The position numbers and the translations under genes are program-made. Shown here one piece after another: positions 32,089 through 43,200 of a stretch of 64,000 nt of DNA. The stretch spans positions 62,001 through 126,000 of the forward strand of contig NZ_LZFW01000079.1 in NCBI RefSeq assembly GCF_001676025.1, given 5' to 3'. The stretch's first letter is position 1, and every line of letters begins with the position of its first letter. The notes under the pieces were generated by a model, which had not been told where the DNA came from, did no database searches, and saw only the letters and a program-made list of their open reading frames with translations. The stretch is from Vibrio sp. UCD-FRSSP16_30 (GTDB lineage: Bacteria > Pseudomonadota > Gammaproteobacteria > Enterobacterales > Vibrionaceae).

Positions 32089-33572
32089 TTACCTAGCTCC
32101 AATAACTGCATAGCGGATTCGCGATCAGAATAATGAATGGTCTTATCTCCTAAGATTTGATAGTCCTCATGACCTTTGCCTGCTAACAAAATGATGTCAT
32201 TAGATGCTGCGTTTTCAATAGCATAGGACAAGGCATTGAATCTATCATGTAAAACAGTGACAGACTTTTGATTTGAAACGCCTTTTAGCATATCTTCGAT
32301 GATTATTGAGGGGCTTTCGCTACGTGGGTTATCATCTGCTAATATCACATGATCAGCAAATGTCTCACCTATCTTAGCCATCATCGGTCTCTTGCCCGTA
32401 TCTCTGTCGCCACCGCAACCAAAAATAGCCCACAGCTTGCCTTTGCAATGCACACGTAATGCACGTAATGCTTTTTCTAGTGCGTCTGGAGTATGAGCAT
32501 AATCCACCACTACTTTGGCTTTGTCAGCAGTTTGAAAAAGTTCCATCCGACCAATAACAGGTTTTAGTTGTACTGATGTCTGCTGTAACTGTTTGATATC
32601 AAAGCCAAGACTTAATAACGTCGTGAAAGCAAGCAGTACATTACTGGCATTGAACTCACCAATTAATGATGTCTGTATTCTTCCTGCGCCCCAACAACTA
32701 TCAAAGGCAATATCAATACCTTGCTCTGAGTAGTGAATATCAGAGGCGTACATATAGCGTTCAGTGGACGGTTTTTCCGTCATAGAGACCGCGATAGCAT
32801 CAGGTACAGATGCTAGCCATTGTTGACCAACAGCGTCATCCACATTGATAATTTTGTGCTTACATTCATGCTCGGTAAATAAGCTTAATTTAGCGTTAGC
32901 GTAAGTTTGCATATCACCGTGGTAATCAAGATGATCACGGCTCAAATTACTAAAAACAGCAGCATCAAACTGCAATGCTTTAATTCTGTGCTGAACCAAA
33001 CCATGAGATGAAATTTCCAGAGCAGTAAGATCAGCGCCTAATCCGTTAAGTTGCGCCAGTGTTTTACATATTTCAATGGCGCTTCCAGTGGTGTTTTTCG
33101 CTTCTTTTAAAGAGGCTAAAAAACCATTTCCGGTAGTGCCCATTACCGCGGCCCGCTTACCGATACTGTCCAACCACTGAGCAATAATTTGGGTAATGGT
33201 TGTCTTACCATTGGTCCCCGTAACCGCAATTAGGTTCATCCCATCAAAATGATATAAACGATGAGCAAGTGCCGATAAATTTACCCCAAGATTATCGAGA
33301 TACAATATCGGGGTCTGCTCCATCCACACCACAGTGCCATGACAGAGATTGACGTCACTTTCTGCAAGTACCAGAGTGGCACCAGATGTCACCGCATTAG
33401 AGATAAAACGGCGTCCATCAACAGTGTGCCCTTTAATTGCCACAAAGGTTGAACCTGCGACAATATTTCGGCTATCTAACTCAAGATCGCCAATATTGAT
33501 GCTGGCAAGATCATCACTGAGATTACTCAGCCAAGGCTCGACTAAGTACTGTAAGTTGCATTGAAAATTCAT
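32085..33572 (-). CDS. murE: MurE meso-diaminopimelate-adding ligase
   Basis: MurE adds the third residue of the stem peptide. The DNPR motif (ADDNPRSE, near residue 410) marks enzymes that use meso-diaminopimelate rather than L-lysine, matching the Gram-negative wall and the dapB gene in this window. Other features of the 495 residues are the N-terminal [16 protein letters not shown], the ATP loop [14 protein letters not shown] near residue 117, and [12 protein letters not shown] near residue 350. It begins 8 bases after the ftsI stop. Confidence 0.97.
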   Translation of the reverse strand: MNFQCNLQYLVEPWLSNLSDDLASINIGDLELDSRNIVAGSTFVAIKGHTVDGRRFISNAVTSGATLVLAESDVNLCHGTVVWMEQTPILYLDNLGVNLSALAHRLYHFDGMNLIAVTGTNGKTTITQIIAQWLDSIGKRAAVMGTTGNGFLASLKEAKNTTGSAIEICKTLAQLNGLGADLTALEISSHGLVQHRIKALQFDAAVFSNLSRDHLDYHGDMQTYANAKLSLFTEHECKHKIINVDDAVGQQWLASVPDAIAVSMTEKPSTERYMYASDIHYSEQGIDIAFDSCWGAGRIQTSLIGEFNASNVLLAFTTLLSLGFDIKQLQQTSVQLKPVIGRMELFQTADKAKVVVDYAHTPDALEKALRALRVHCKGKLWAIFGCGGDRDTGKRPMMAKIGETFADHVILADDNPRSESPSIIIEDMLKGVSNQKSVTVLHDRFNALSYAIENAASNDIILLAGKGHEDYQILGDKTIHYSDRESAMQLLELGK

Positions 33573-33580
33573 ACTACTTC

Positions 33581-35374
33581 TTAATTTGTATTTGCATCAG
33601 GCGGCACATTAAGGATCTGCAATGCCCCTTTGAGTACGACAGAAAAGACTGGCGCGGCAACTGAACCACCATAGTAATCATCACCTTGCGGCTCATTCAC
33701 TACGACAACCAAAGCAACTCTTGGGTTACTAATTGGCGCGACACCGGCGGTAATAGTCACGTATTCATCACTATAGCCACCTGCTTTTGCTTTTCTTGAA
33801 GTACCGGTTTTTGCACCCACTCGGTATCCCGGTACTGCCGCTCTCGTCGCCGTGCCCCCTTTATGGGTCACACCTTCGAGCATTTCTAATACTTCTCGCA
33901 CATGCTTAGAATCGGCGATTTGTTTGGCGGGTAGCTGTTTACTGCCTTTGACGATATGCAAAGGTTTAAAACTACCATAACTACCAAGAGTGGCGTAGGC
34001 ATGAGCCAGTTGTAATGGCGATACCGTCAAACCATAACCAAATGCTAAGGTTGCAATTTCAAACTTCGACCAACGACGTCGATTAGGGAATAAGCCCGTG
34101 GTTTCGCCCACCAGGTTAATACCCGATGCTGAACCAAAACCAACCGATTGATACATCCCTAATAACGAGTCCAATGGCATACCCAGCGCTAAGTGAGTCA
34201 CACCAATGTTACTGGATTTTTTAAGAATGGTTTTTAAATCAGCCTTACCAATTTTGACACTGTCTCGAACGCGACTACCACCAATACGCATGATGCCGTT
34301 ACCAGTATCGATGATCGTATTTAGATCCGCGGTTCCATTATCTAAAGCAGCTAATACCACAAAAGGTTTCACTGACGAGCCGGGTTCTAATGCATCGGTA
34401 ATAGAGCGGTTACGCATTCTAAATGTTTGTAGCTGATCTCGAGTATTCGGGTTATACGATGGCGAGTTCACCATTGCCAGTATCCCACCAGTTTGAACAT
34501 CAATGAGCACTACACTGCCTGATGTTGCTCGATGATCAGCAACCGCCTGCTTGATTGCTCTATAGGCGATGGCTTGCAAACGTTGATCGATAGTGAGCTG
34601 TAACGGACTTCCTTGCTCACTTTTTGTCATCGAAATGTTTTCAACTACACGCCCATCTCGATCTTTACGAACCTTTCTTGAACCATCATGGCCTGATAGC
34701 CATTTGTCATAACTTTTTTCTACACCTTCTAAGCCGTGACTATCAATCCCCGTCACACCCACCACATGAGCACTGACCTCACCGGTTGGATAGTAACGAC
34801 GAGATTCATCACGCAGCCCGATACCTTTGAGCTTTAGCTCTTTAATGTATTTAGCCATTGCAGGACTAACTTGGCGCTGAATATAGATAAAACGGCGATG
34901 TTTATTTTTATCTATTTGATGAATTAAAGCTTCTCTATCAAGGTGCAAGACATCGGCAAGTGCATGCCAACGAGTCACATCTTGTAGGGCATCCCCTTTT
35001 TCAAAAATGGTTCTCGGATCAGCGTATACCGCTTCAACAGGCACACTCACCGCAATTTGTTCACCATTACGATCGGAAATAATACCGCGAGCAGAAGGCA
35101 GAGCCTTTACACGAACAGAACGCATATCACCTTGTTTAATCAATGAATCAGGTTCAATGACTTGGATGTAAGCCACCCTGACAAGTAATGCGCCTAAAAG
35201 AATAAGTATGAAGGCGATAACAACTTTATAGCGCCATTCAATAATGCTAGTGTCGGCGGGAACAACTTTAATCGGAACGGCTTTTTTAGCAGTGCGCTTC
35301 TTGGCAGGCTTAGCTGTTTTAGTCGACTTGGTTGCTTTGGTCGGCTTTGCCGGTTTTTTCTTGGGTAATTTCAT
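33581..35374 (-). CDS. ftsI: Septal transpeptidase FtsI (PBP3) with a lysine-rich N-tail
   Basis: FtsI is the class B penicillin-binding transpeptidase that cross-links septal peptidoglycan with FtsW. Catalytic motifs are SSVK in [12 protein letters not shown] (near residue 332), SSN in LKKSSNIGV (near 390) and KTGTS (near 525). A single membrane segment (about 49-70) follows an unusually basic cytoplasmic tail: residues 7-25 place lysine at every third position (K7, K10, K13, K16, K19, K22, K25), with 13 lysines and one arginine in the first 31 residues. At 597 residues it is slightly longer than E. coli PBP3 (588), mostly through this tail. Its ATG overlaps the ftsL stop by one base (TAATG). 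Confidence 0.96.
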   Translation of the reverse strand: MKLPKKKPAKPTKATKSTKTAKPAKKRTAKKAVPIKVVPADTSIIEWRYKVVIAFILILLGALLVRVAYIQVIEPDSLIKQGDMRSVRVKALPSARGIISDRNGEQIAVSVPVEAVYADPRTIFEKGDALQDVTRWHALADVLHLDREALIHQIDKNKHRRFIYIQRQVSPAMAKYIKELKLKGIGLRDESRRYYPTGEVSAHVVGVTGIDSHGLEGVEKSYDKWLSGHDGSRKVRKDRDGRVVENISMTKSEQGSPLQLTIDQRLQAIAYRAIKQAVADHRATSGSVVLIDVQTGGILAMVNSPSYNPNTRDQLQTFRMRNRSITDALEPGSSVKPFVVLAALDNGTADLNTIIDTGNGIMRIGGSRVRDSVKIGKADLKTILKKSSNIGVTHLALGMPLDSLLGMYQSVGFGSASGINLVGETTGLFPNRRRWSKFEIATLAFGYGLTVSPLQLAHAYATLGSYGSFKPLHIVKGSKQLPAKQIADSKHVREVLEMLEGVTHKGGTATRAAVPGYRVGAKTGTSRKAKAGGYSDEYVTITAGVAPISNPRVALVVVVNEPQGDDYYGGSVAAPVFSVVLKGALQILNVPPDANTN

Positions 35375-35709
35375 TACAATTTAACTATGACTTCTTTATC
35401 GGAATCTGGACGTTTCATTTCCAGATCAGAGGTCGCTATTTTTTGCACGCGACTATGTTCAGAAAGGGCATTTTCTTCAAGAATCAGGTTGCGCCATTCT
35501 TCATCAAGTTGCTCTCGTTGCTCAAGCTCTTGATCTTTTTGTGAGATAACCTGTCGCGTCATATGCGTGGTTAACACCACTGTAATCGCGGTAAAAAACA
35601 CCGTGATTAATAGAAATAGAGGTACGCGACCTGCTGTAAATAAATCGCGTACAATGATTAGCCCTAATCTTGGGACTTTAGGCTGAATCAATTTCTCTGA
35701 TTCACTCAT
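35374..35709 (-). CDS. ftsL: Cell division protein FtsL
   Basis: FtsL is a small bitopic division protein that forms the FtsQLB complex and activates FtsWI. The 111 residues comprise a cytoplasmic tail of about 28 residues, one membrane segment ([19 protein letters not shown], about 30-48) and a periplasmic coiled coil rich in Gln, Glu and Leu (about 52-85). Position between rsmH and ftsI, four-base overlap with rsmH and topology define it; sequence identity within this family is always low. Confidence 0.92.
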   Translation of the reverse strand: MSESEKLIQPKVPRLGLIIVRDLFTAGRVPLFLLITVFFTAITVVLTTHMTRQVISQKDQELEQREQLDEEWRNLILEENALSEHSRVQKIATSDLEMKRPDSDKEVIVKL

Positions 35710-36656
35710 AGTTTTTCCGCAATCCTTAGCACTGAACTTCTTGCTCGAATATTAACATCGAGTTCTGAAGTAGAAGGTTTAATTGCCTTACTGATCGCTT
35801 TCATCGCCGCACTACCAAGTGCACGGATTTGATCTTCAGTCATAGGAATACCATGCGGAACTTGCGGCCCACGACTCTCTTTACGTATAAATTGTTTAAC
35901 CATACGGTCTTCTAAAGAGTGGAAGCTAATAACCGATAAACGACCTTCTGCTGCAAGAATATTTTTAGCACCATTTAGTGCGGTTGCAATTTCATCAAGC
36001 TCACTGTTGATGTAAATGCGGAATGCTTGAAATGAACGAGTTGCTGGATGCTTTTTCTCTTTAAAGCTTTTTGGCGCGGCCTCAGAAATAAGCTTCGCTA
36101 GTTGACCGGTACGCAATAAAGGTTCGTTCTCTTCATTCTCACGGTAGGCTACGATGGCTTTCGCAATTCGCCACGCGTGTTTGTCTTCACCAAACTCACG
36201 AATAACCCAGGTAATATCTTCAACATCGGCATCTTTTAGCCACTGCGAAACAGGGATCCCAGATGTTGGGTCCATACGCATATCAAGCGGGCCATCTTTC
36301 ATAAAGCTAAAGCCACGCTCAGCATCATCTAACTGCGGAGATGACACGCCAAGATCAAGCAATACACCATCAACCTGACCAACCAGTCCGCGTTCTATCG
36401 CGTACTCTTCGATTCCAGAGAATGGGCCATGAATAATCGTGAATCTTGGATCATCAATTTTTGCAGCTTCAGCAATGGCTTGAGGGTCTCTATCGATACT
36501 AAATAAGCGACCATTGTCACCTAATTTAGACAATATGTTACGGCTATGACCACCTCGACCAAAAGTACCATCAATATAAGTACCATTTGGTTTGATATTT
36601 AGGCCATCAATTGATTCATTTAGCAAAACGGAGACGTGTTTAAAGGATTCGCTCAT
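35706..36656 (-). CDS. rsmH: 16S rRNA m4C1402 methyltransferase RsmH
   Basis: RsmH (formerly MraW) methylates N4 of C1402 in 16S rRNA; rsmI in this window adds the 2'-O-methyl at the same nucleotide. The 316-residue protein has the SAM-binding [16 protein letters not shown] near residue 27, [18 protein letters not shown] near residue 101, and the C-terminal [15 protein letters not shown] near residue 240. It is the first gene of the dcw cluster here; mraZ, normally upstream of it, is absent. Confidence 0.97.
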   Translation of the reverse strand: MSESFKHVSVLLNESIDGLNIKPNGTYIDGTFGRGGHSRNILSKLGDNGRLFSIDRDPQAIAEAAKIDDPRFTIIHGPFSGIEEYAIERGLVGQVDGVLLDLGVSSPQLDDAERGFSFMKDGPLDMRMDPTSGIPVSQWLKDADVEDITWVIREFGEDKHAWRIAKAIVAYRENEENEPLLRTGQLAKLISEAAPKSFKEKKHPATRSFQAFRIYINSELDEIATALNGAKNILAAEGRLSVISFHSLEDRMVKQFIRKESRGPQVPHGIPMTEDQIRALGSAAMKAISKAIKPSTSELDVNIRARSSVLRIAEKL

Positions 36657-36860
36657 TGCAAAAGCTCGAGTTAATTAGAGAACTATGAGCTTAGTGTACT
36701 TAAATAGTCTGGTTTAGTCAGCGATAGTAACTAAAATCACATAATTATTACTTAAATAATGCAAAGAGTTGCACCATTAATAGTAATCTAGCCAATAGAT
36801 GGTTTATTAATGAGAAACATTGAATTGGTTTTATGTTGAGCAGTATGTTGAGCAGATAGC
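36657..36860 (-). promoter_or_regulatory. Upstream region of the dcw cluster, no mraZ
   Basis: These about 200 bases between rsmH and the rnpB terminator carry no coding frame and no recognisable mraZ remnant, and no GTGGG-type MraZ box array by eye. The dcw promoter should be here; the best pair I see on the minus strand is CTGACT-N17-TACACT, four of six matches in each box. A perfect 12-bp tandem duplication (TATGTTGAGCAG twice) lies at 36832-36855. Confidence 0.4.
36832..36855. repeat. Perfect 12-bp tandem duplication
   Basis: TATGTTGAGCAG occurs at 36832-36843 and again at 36844-36855, just beyond the 3' end of the rnpB terminator. No function is evident. Confidence 0.9.
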
Positions 36861-36889
36861 AAAAAACCTCGCCGAAGCGAGGTTTTTTT
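36861..36889 (-). terminator. Terminator of rnpB
   Basis: CCTCGC (36867-36872) and GCGAGG (36877-36882) close a CGAA tetraloop, with at least six T on the minus strand and seven on the plus strand. It lies directly after the RNase P RNA. Confidence 0.92.
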
Positions 36890-36894
36890 AAGAG

Positions 36895-37284
<390 letters not shown>

Positions 37285-37291
37285 GTCGCGG

Positions 37292-37320
37292 ATTGTACTG
37301 ACAAAGATTACAGATGTCTA
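37292..37320 (-). promoter_or_regulatory. rnpB promoter, sigma-70 type
   Basis: TAGACA (37315-37320, five of six) and TACAAT (37292-37297, five of six) are separated by 17 bases. The -10 ends 7 bases before the predicted first nucleotide at 37284. Confidence 0.7.
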
Positions 37321-37348
37321 ATCAAATAAAAGCGATAAGCTTTATTGA

Positions 37349-38212
37349 TTAATCTAAGTGCTCCAATCCCCATTTATATAACGCATTTTTTTTCAGGCTA
37401 TAAATTTCAGCTGTTAATGCTGCGGCTTTTTTCAGTGGCAACTCTTTAGTTAAAATAGCTAAGCTGCGACGCGCCTCTTCTGGCAGTTCATCACTGCTGT
37501 CTTCACGATGCCCATGAACCAACAGCACCATCTCGCCGCGAATACGGTTTGAATCTTCTTCAAGCCAAGGGATAAGCTCACCCAAAGGCAAACCTTGAAT
37601 GGTTTCAAAGGTCTTGGTTAGCTCTCTAGCTAATACCACTTGGCGATCAGGACCAAGCACATCGAGCATATCGGCTAATGAATCCATGATTCGATGCGGT
37701 GACTCATAAAAAATACAAGTACGCTCTACTGAGGCTAATTCTAAAAAGCGGTCTTTACGACCTTTGCTTTTTGGCGGAAGAAAACCTTCAAAGCTAAAAC
37801 GATCAGAAGGCAGGCCTGACGCACTTAATGCGGCAATCACAGCACAAGCCCCCGGCAGAGGGACAACTTGAATACCCGCTTTTCGGCACTGATTGACTAA
37901 ATGGTAGCCAGGATCACTAATTAAAGGCGTCCCAGCATCCGAAACTAAGGCAATAGACTGCCCTTCTAAAAGCTTTGTGACTAAAACTTGAGCTTTTTGC
38001 TGTTCATTATGATCATGCAAAGCAAAAGTACGAGTTGATACATTGAGATGGGAAAGTAACCGTCCTGTATGACGTGTATCCTCAGCTGCAATAAGGTCTA
38101 CACTGCTTAAAACTTCAACCGCACGTAGCGTAATATCGCCTAAATTTCCTATTGGAGTTGGGACGATATAGAGAATTGCAGGCGAAGAATCAAAAGAATT
38201 GTTATCTGTCAT
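37349..38212 (-). CDS. rsmI: 16S rRNA 2'-O-ribose C1402 methyltransferase RsmI
   Basis: RsmI methylates the ribose of C1402 in 16S rRNA, together with RsmH. The tetrapyrrole-methylase fold is evident: [18 protein letters not shown] near the N-terminus, [12 protein letters not shown] near residue 45, [18 protein letters not shown] near residue 85, [16 protein letters not shown] near residue 118, and [12 protein letters not shown] near residue 165. An ATG 16 codons earlier exists, but the start at 38212 gives 287 residues, equal to the E. coli enzyme, and places the conserved block near the N-terminus. It is divergent from lpoA. Confidence 0.95.
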   Translation of the reverse strand: MTDNNSFDSSPAILYIVPTPIGNLGDITLRAVEVLSSVDLIAAEDTRHTGRLLSHLNVSTRTFALHDHNEQQKAQVLVTKLLEGQSIALVSDAGTPLISDPGYHLVNQCRKAGIQVVPLPGACAVIAALSASGLPSDRFSFEGFLPPKSKGRKDRFLELASVERTCIFYESPHRIMDSLADMLDVLGPDRQVVLARELTKTFETIQGLPLGELIPWLEEDSNRIRGEMVLLVHGHREDSSDELPEEARRSLAILTKELPLKKAAALTAEIYSLKKNALYKWGLEHLD

Positions 38213-38215
38213 TTG

Positions 38216-38244
38216 TTTACCGTCACTTGAGGGATTATTATAGA
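38216..38244 (+). promoter_or_regulatory. Possible lpoA promoter
   Basis: TTTACC (38216-38221) and TATAGA (38239-38244) are 17 bases apart, each matching four of six consensus bases, about 30 bases before the lpoA ATG. Confidence 0.35.
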
Positions 38245-38274
38245 AGTAATTAATCCACAATTATTAAAGAACTC

Positions 38275-40084
38275 ATGGCGCAAAAAAATCGATCTGGATA
38301 CAGTGTATCACGCATTCTTACTCCCATAGCATTGTCTGTGCTCCTTGCAGCTTGTTCGAGCCCATCCTCTGATCCAGAAGTTGCGCAGCAATCTAACATA
38401 CTTAATCAACCGACTCAGACCTCTGAGTACTATTTGATTAAAGCTGATGCTTCTGATGGTTCAGAACAAATAGATTGGCTCATTCTATCTTTAAAAGCTG
38501 CAGTTACAGAAAATAACAGCGGATTAGCTAATCGTATCATTCATCGATTAGCTCAACAGAACATGAGCGAAAGTCAGCAAGCCGAATGGCAACTCGCGCG
38601 CGCTCAGCTGTTATTAAACGATGAACAGCCTACCGATGCGATAAAACAATTAAACTTCCGTAATGAATGGCGTCTTGATAAATCTCAATGGCAGCATTAC
38701 TACCAGCTCCGCTCTGATATCTACCAAGCACTCTATCAGCCACTTAAAGCAGCCCGCGAACAAGTGATGCTAGTAGATTTCTTATCAGAAGATCAACAAC
38801 AGCAAAATGTGGATCAAATCTGGGCACTAATGAACAGTGTTACCGTTGATGAGCTAAAAGCAATGCAAATTGCTGAAACAGAGCATGAGCTTCTAGGCTG
38901 GCGTGAGCTGGCGGTATATAACCAATCATACAGACATAATCTGCCAAAATTACAAAAGTCATTACAGGACTGGATAGATAGCAATGTGCATCATCCAGCG
39001 GCGTTATATACGCCAAAAGAGATTAAAGAAATCTTGGCTCTAGAAATTATCCAGCCAAATAAGACCGCTTTAATTTTACCTTTAAGCGGTAAATTTGCTA
39101 AACAAGCTAACTTAATCAAAGATGGTTTTGTGTTTGCGATGATGCAAGACGAAAGCCGTCTTCCTGAAACCGAATACGTTGTGATTGATAGTAACAAAAA
39201 TGACGTACCGCAAATTCAGCAGCAACTAGAAGAGCAAGACGTTGATTTTATTGTTGGGCCTTTGATGCGTAATACCATCGAAAAACTGCAAGATGCTGAG
39301 CAACAAAGCTCAAGCCCAGTCCCTATGCTGGCTTTGAATTTCCCTAAAGACATTCTCGATGGCAGCGATTTCTGTTATGTCACTCTTTCTCCAGAGCAAG
39401 AAGCGGAAGAAGCGGCGCGACACTTAGCTGAATCTGGCGCTAAGTATCCTCTGATTATTGCTCCTCGTGGCAATTACGGTAAGCGTATAGCAGCTGCTTT
39501 CACCACTGAGTGGAAGAAAAACAATGAAACAAAAAGTGCGGTTTCGTACTTTAGTTCAAAAAACCAATTACAACGTGCTGTGAATGGTGTGTTTGGACTA
39601 CAGGGTAGTCAGCAACGCATTGCCCAGATGAATAAGCTGATGGGTATGGAAATGGAGTCAGAAGAACGCTCTCGCCGAGATATCGATGCAGTTTACATCG
39701 TGGCCGGTGATGCAGAGTTGAATCTAATCAAACCATTCATCAATGTTGCCATTAACCCAGAAGCCACACCACCAAAACTGTACGCTAACTCCCTAAGCAA
39801 TACTGGCGTTAAACGCGCCTCTCAAGATCTTTCAGGGGTTATCTATAGTGATATTCCAATGCTTGTTGATCCTAATGAAGATCTAGATAATCAAATGCAA
39901 GGTATCTGGACTAAGTCCAATAACCAGCAAAAACGATTACGAGCATTAGGTATGGATGCTTATAGTCTGGTAAATTCACTGCCAAATATGAAAGTCAGCC
40001 CAAGTCATTCGATTAAAGGACAAACGGGCGTTCTAAGTATTGATGACCGATGTGTCGTTCAGCGTCAACTAAGCTGGGCAGAAT

Positions 40085-40101
<17 letters not shown>
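38275..40101 (+). CDS. lpoA: LpoA, outer-membrane activator of PBP1a
   Basis: LpoA is an outer-membrane lipoprotein that spans the periplasm and activates the peptidoglycan synthase PBP1a. A lipoprotein signal ends at Cys27 (SVLLAAC). The first part (about 35-255) is helical and TPR-like, rich in Gln and Trp; the second (about 262-600) is a periplasmic-binding-protein-like domain starting ALILPLSGKFAKQANLIKDG. The 608-residue length is nearer to other vibrio LpoA proteins than to the longer E. coli one. It overlaps yraN by 17 bp and heads the lpoA-yraN-diaA-dolP operon. Confidence 0.95.
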
Positions 40102-41046
<945 letters not shown>

Positions 41047-41074
41047 TATAGATCACCAGTGAGGATATCTATCC

Positions 41075-41884
41075 ATGTTGTACACTCGGAAATTTTTGTT
41101 ATATGTCACAGCATTATTGGCATCTCTGATGCTGACAGGCTGTGCCAATCTGTTTGTCAGTGACTCATCGGTTGTCACTGATAATCGCTCAACACGAGAT
41201 ATTTGGAATGATAATAATATCGAGTTTGAGGCGGCAGCTTTAGGTAATAAACCGCCCTTTGCCGGAAAAGTGCGCGTCGCGGCTAACTCCTATAGAGGTA
41301 AAGTGGTTCTTATTGGTCAAGCGCCAACCGCTGAGCTAAATCAAGCCATAGAAAAGCGTGTCACCGATATACCTGGCGTCAATAAGGTTTACAACCAACT
41401 TCGTATTCAGCCAACGATTGATTTTGCTCAAATGAGCCAAGATAGCTGGATTACTACCAAGGTAAAATCAGCTTTAATCAGTGAGAAAAAACTGAACGGC
41501 ATATCCATTAAAGTGGTCACAGAAAATCGTGAAGTCTTTCTTTTTGGCTATGTGAGCCCGCAAAGCGCTGATATTGCGACAAATACCGCACGTAATGTTG
41601 GTAGTGTAAAGTTAGTCATTCGTGGATTTGAAATAGCCAGTCCCGCGGTAACGACTGACAACCCAGCCAATAGCGTACCTGTAGCGGCGGCTGACGTTAG
41701 TGCACCAATTGAAGATACTGCTGTTGAGACTAATACAGTTGGAAATCAGACAACGTCAAATACTCAAGATGCACTAAGTGAAGAGACTGCAACGGTTGAT
41801 GCTGTAGAAGACGATAATGTCATGGGTGGCGATGTTCTTATCGACCGTTCAAATGATATTGTCGAAGAACCTATTGCTGATTAA
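41075..41884 (+). CDS. dolP: BON-domain outer-membrane lipoprotein DolP with acidic tail
   Basis: DolP (YraP) is an outer-membrane lipoprotein with two BON domains that supports outer-membrane integrity and BAM function. The lipobox is LMLTGC with Cys23. The BON domains run about 47-113 (NNIEFEAAALGN onward) and 122-190 (QDSWITTKVKSALIS onward). The remaining about 78 residues are low-complexity and acidic, rich in Thr, Val, Ala, Asp and Glu, ending VEEPIAD; E. coli DolP (191 residues) stops near the end of the second BON domain. A terminator follows. Confidence 0.93.
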   Translation: MLYTRKFLLYVTALLASLMLTGCANLFVSDSSVVTDNRSTRDIWNDNNIEFEAAALGNKPPFAGKVRVAANSYRGKVVLIGQAPTAELNQAIEKRVTDIPGVNKVYNQLRIQPTIDFAQMSQDSWITTKVKSALISEKKLNGISIKVVTENREVFLFGYVSPQSADIATNTARNVGSVKLVIRGFEIASPAVTTDNPANSVPVAAADVSAPIEDTAVETNTVGNQTTSNTQDALSEETATVDAVEDDNVMGGDVLIDRSNDIVEEPIAD

Positions 41885-41914
41885 TCTGTTCATTTTATCT
41901 CAGTGTATAAAAAC

Positions 41915-41941
41915 AAAAAGGAGCCATAAGGCTCCTTTTTT
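41915..41941. terminator. Bidirectional terminator between dolP and sspB
   Basis: AAAAAGGAGCC (41915-41925) pairs perfectly with GGCTCCTTTTT (41930-41940) around ATAA. It serves the converging dolP and sspAB transcripts. Confidence 0.92.
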
Positions 41942-41945
41942 ACTA

Positions 41946-41993
41946 TCTAACTTAAGAATAGAACAGTTTAGCTTAAGAACTATTTAGCTTAAG
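41946..41993. repeat. Short TTTAGCTTAAG repeats
   Basis: TTTAGCTTAAG occurs at 41967 and 41983, with a near-copy TCTAACTTAAG at 41946, directly beyond the sspB stop. The core resembles the TTTTAGCTT part of the lpxC leader repeats; this is probably chance in AT-rich DNA. Confidence 0.7.
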
Positions 41994-42482
41994 TTATTTT
42001 ACCACTCGAAGACTAGGGCGTCCCTTAGGTCTTGGCGGTTCATCGTTCGGCTCTGGTGAGCTTTCATCAACAACATCATCCAATAGATCTTCAACAATAG
42101 AAAAAGAATCTGCTGGTGCTAGATGATTGTCTTCCTCAAGATTGAGGTTATCGTACGATTCCTCAGGCTCGAACATTGTACCTGCGCCATTTTCACGAGC
42201 ATAAATTGCTTGTACGGCATAAATAGGAACAATGACCGAATGAGGTCGACCACCAAAACGAGCATTAAACGTCAGAGCTTCATTACCAATTTCGATGTTG
42301 CCTACAGCGCGAGGAGCAACATTCAAAATGATTTGACCATCTTGGATATACTCTTCCGGCACGCGAACACCTGGCATAGTTGCATCTACGACTAAATGCG
42401 GTGTTAGTTCGTTCTCAGCCAACCAATCATAAAATGCACGAAGCAAATAAGGTCGGCGAGGAGTCATGGTTGAAATATCCAT
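41994..42482 (-). CDS. sspB: ClpXP adaptor SspB
   Basis: SspB delivers ssrA-tagged proteins and the RseA fragment to ClpXP. The 162 residues comprise the dimeric substrate-binding domain (TPRRPYLLRAFYDWL through YARENGAGTMFEPE, about 7-115), a flexible acidic linker, and the C-terminal ClpX-binding peptide GRPSLRVVK, which is almost identical to the E. coli tail. Its ATG overlaps the sspA stop by one base. With degS in the same window it links to the sigma-E proteolysis route, in which DegS makes the first cut in RseA. Confidence 0.97.
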   Translation of the reverse strand: MDISTMTPRRPYLLRAFYDWLAENELTPHLVVDATMPGVRVPEEYIQDGQIILNVAPRAVGNIEIGNEALTFNARFGGRPHSVIVPIYAVQAIYARENGAGTMFEPEESYDNLNLEEDNHLAPADSFSIVEDLLDDVVDESSPEPNDEPPRPKGRPSLRVVK

Positions 42483-43117
42483 TAACGAACTAGACGCATC
42501 TCACGTTCAGCTTCAGTAAGAGAAGCTAGGAACGAGTCACGTTCAAATACACGGCTCATGTAGATCTTAAGTTCTTTTGAACCAGGACCTGTTAGCTCAA
42601 TACCAAAAGTAGGTAAACGCCACAATAGCGGAGCTAGGTAGCAATCAATCAAGCTAAAGTCTTCGCTCATAAAGTATTCGCTTTCAGCAAATAGAGGACC
42701 AAGCATTAGCAGATCGTTACGTAGTTTTTGACGAGCTTTCTCTTGCTCTTCACCTGTAGTTGAGATGATTCTCTCAGCTACGCTGTACCAGTTACGTTGA
42801 ATACGGTACATCATCAGACGATTTTTACCGCGATCAACAGGGTAAACAGGCATCAAAGGTGGGTGCGGGAAGCGCTCATCTAAGTATTCCATGATGATCT
42901 TTGAATCATAAAGAGTCAGTTCACGATCAACTAAAGTTGGAACAGATTTGTATGGGTTCAACTCTACAAGTTCAGCAGGCAGATTCGCTTCGTCGACTAG
43001 CTCAACTTCAACAGCGACACCTTTCTCAGCCAAGACGATACGTACCTGATGGCTAGCCATATCAGTAGCACTTGAGAATAGAGTCATCACAGAACGTTTA
43101 TTGGCAGCTACAGCCAT
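42482..43117 (-). CDS. sspA: Stringent starvation protein A
   Basis: SspA is a glutathione-S-transferase-like protein that binds RNA polymerase and alters promoter choice under starvation and acid stress. The 211 residues show the N-terminal thioredoxin-like fold (VMTLFSSATDMASHQVRIVL, then NPYKSVPTLVDRELTLYDS with the cis-Pro and the YDSKIIMEYL helix) and an all-helical C-terminal domain. The start at 43117 is chosen over an ATG 15 codons upstream because GGAGGG sits directly before it and the family begins MAVAANKRSVM. A GC-rich hairpin lies about 30 bases upstream. Confidence 0.95.
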   Translation of the reverse strand: MAVAANKRSVMTLFSSATDMASHQVRIVLAEKGVAVEVELVDEANLPAELVELNPYKSVPTLVDRELTLYDSKIIMEYLDERFPHPPLMPVYPVDRGKNRLMMYRIQRNWYSVAERIISTTGEEQEKARQKLRNDLLMLGPLFAESEYFMSEDFSLIDCYLAPLLWRLPTFGIELTGPGSKELKIYMSRVFERDSFLASLTEAEREMRLVR

Positions 43118-43148
43118 GAGCCCTCCGGTATGGTAATTTAAATAGAAG

Positions 43149-43171
43149 AATGGAGGCAACATGCCTCCATT
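43149..43171 (-). other. Hairpin between petC and sspA
   Basis: AATGGAGGCA pairs perfectly with TGCCTCCATT around ACA, a 10-bp stem with a 3-base loop. It lies 32 bases before the sspA start and 30 bases after the petC stop. Neither strand has a real T-run after it, so it may be a processing or attenuation element rather than a terminator. Confidence 0.75.
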
Positions 43172-43200
43172 TCAGAAATCAGCATTAGATGGTATCACAA

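Noticed and set aside
41946..41993. Possible relation of TTTAGCTTAAG repeats near sspB to the lpxC leader repeats
   Set aside because: Only a short AT-rich core is shared and periods differ (16 or 21 versus 17), so chance is the better explanation.
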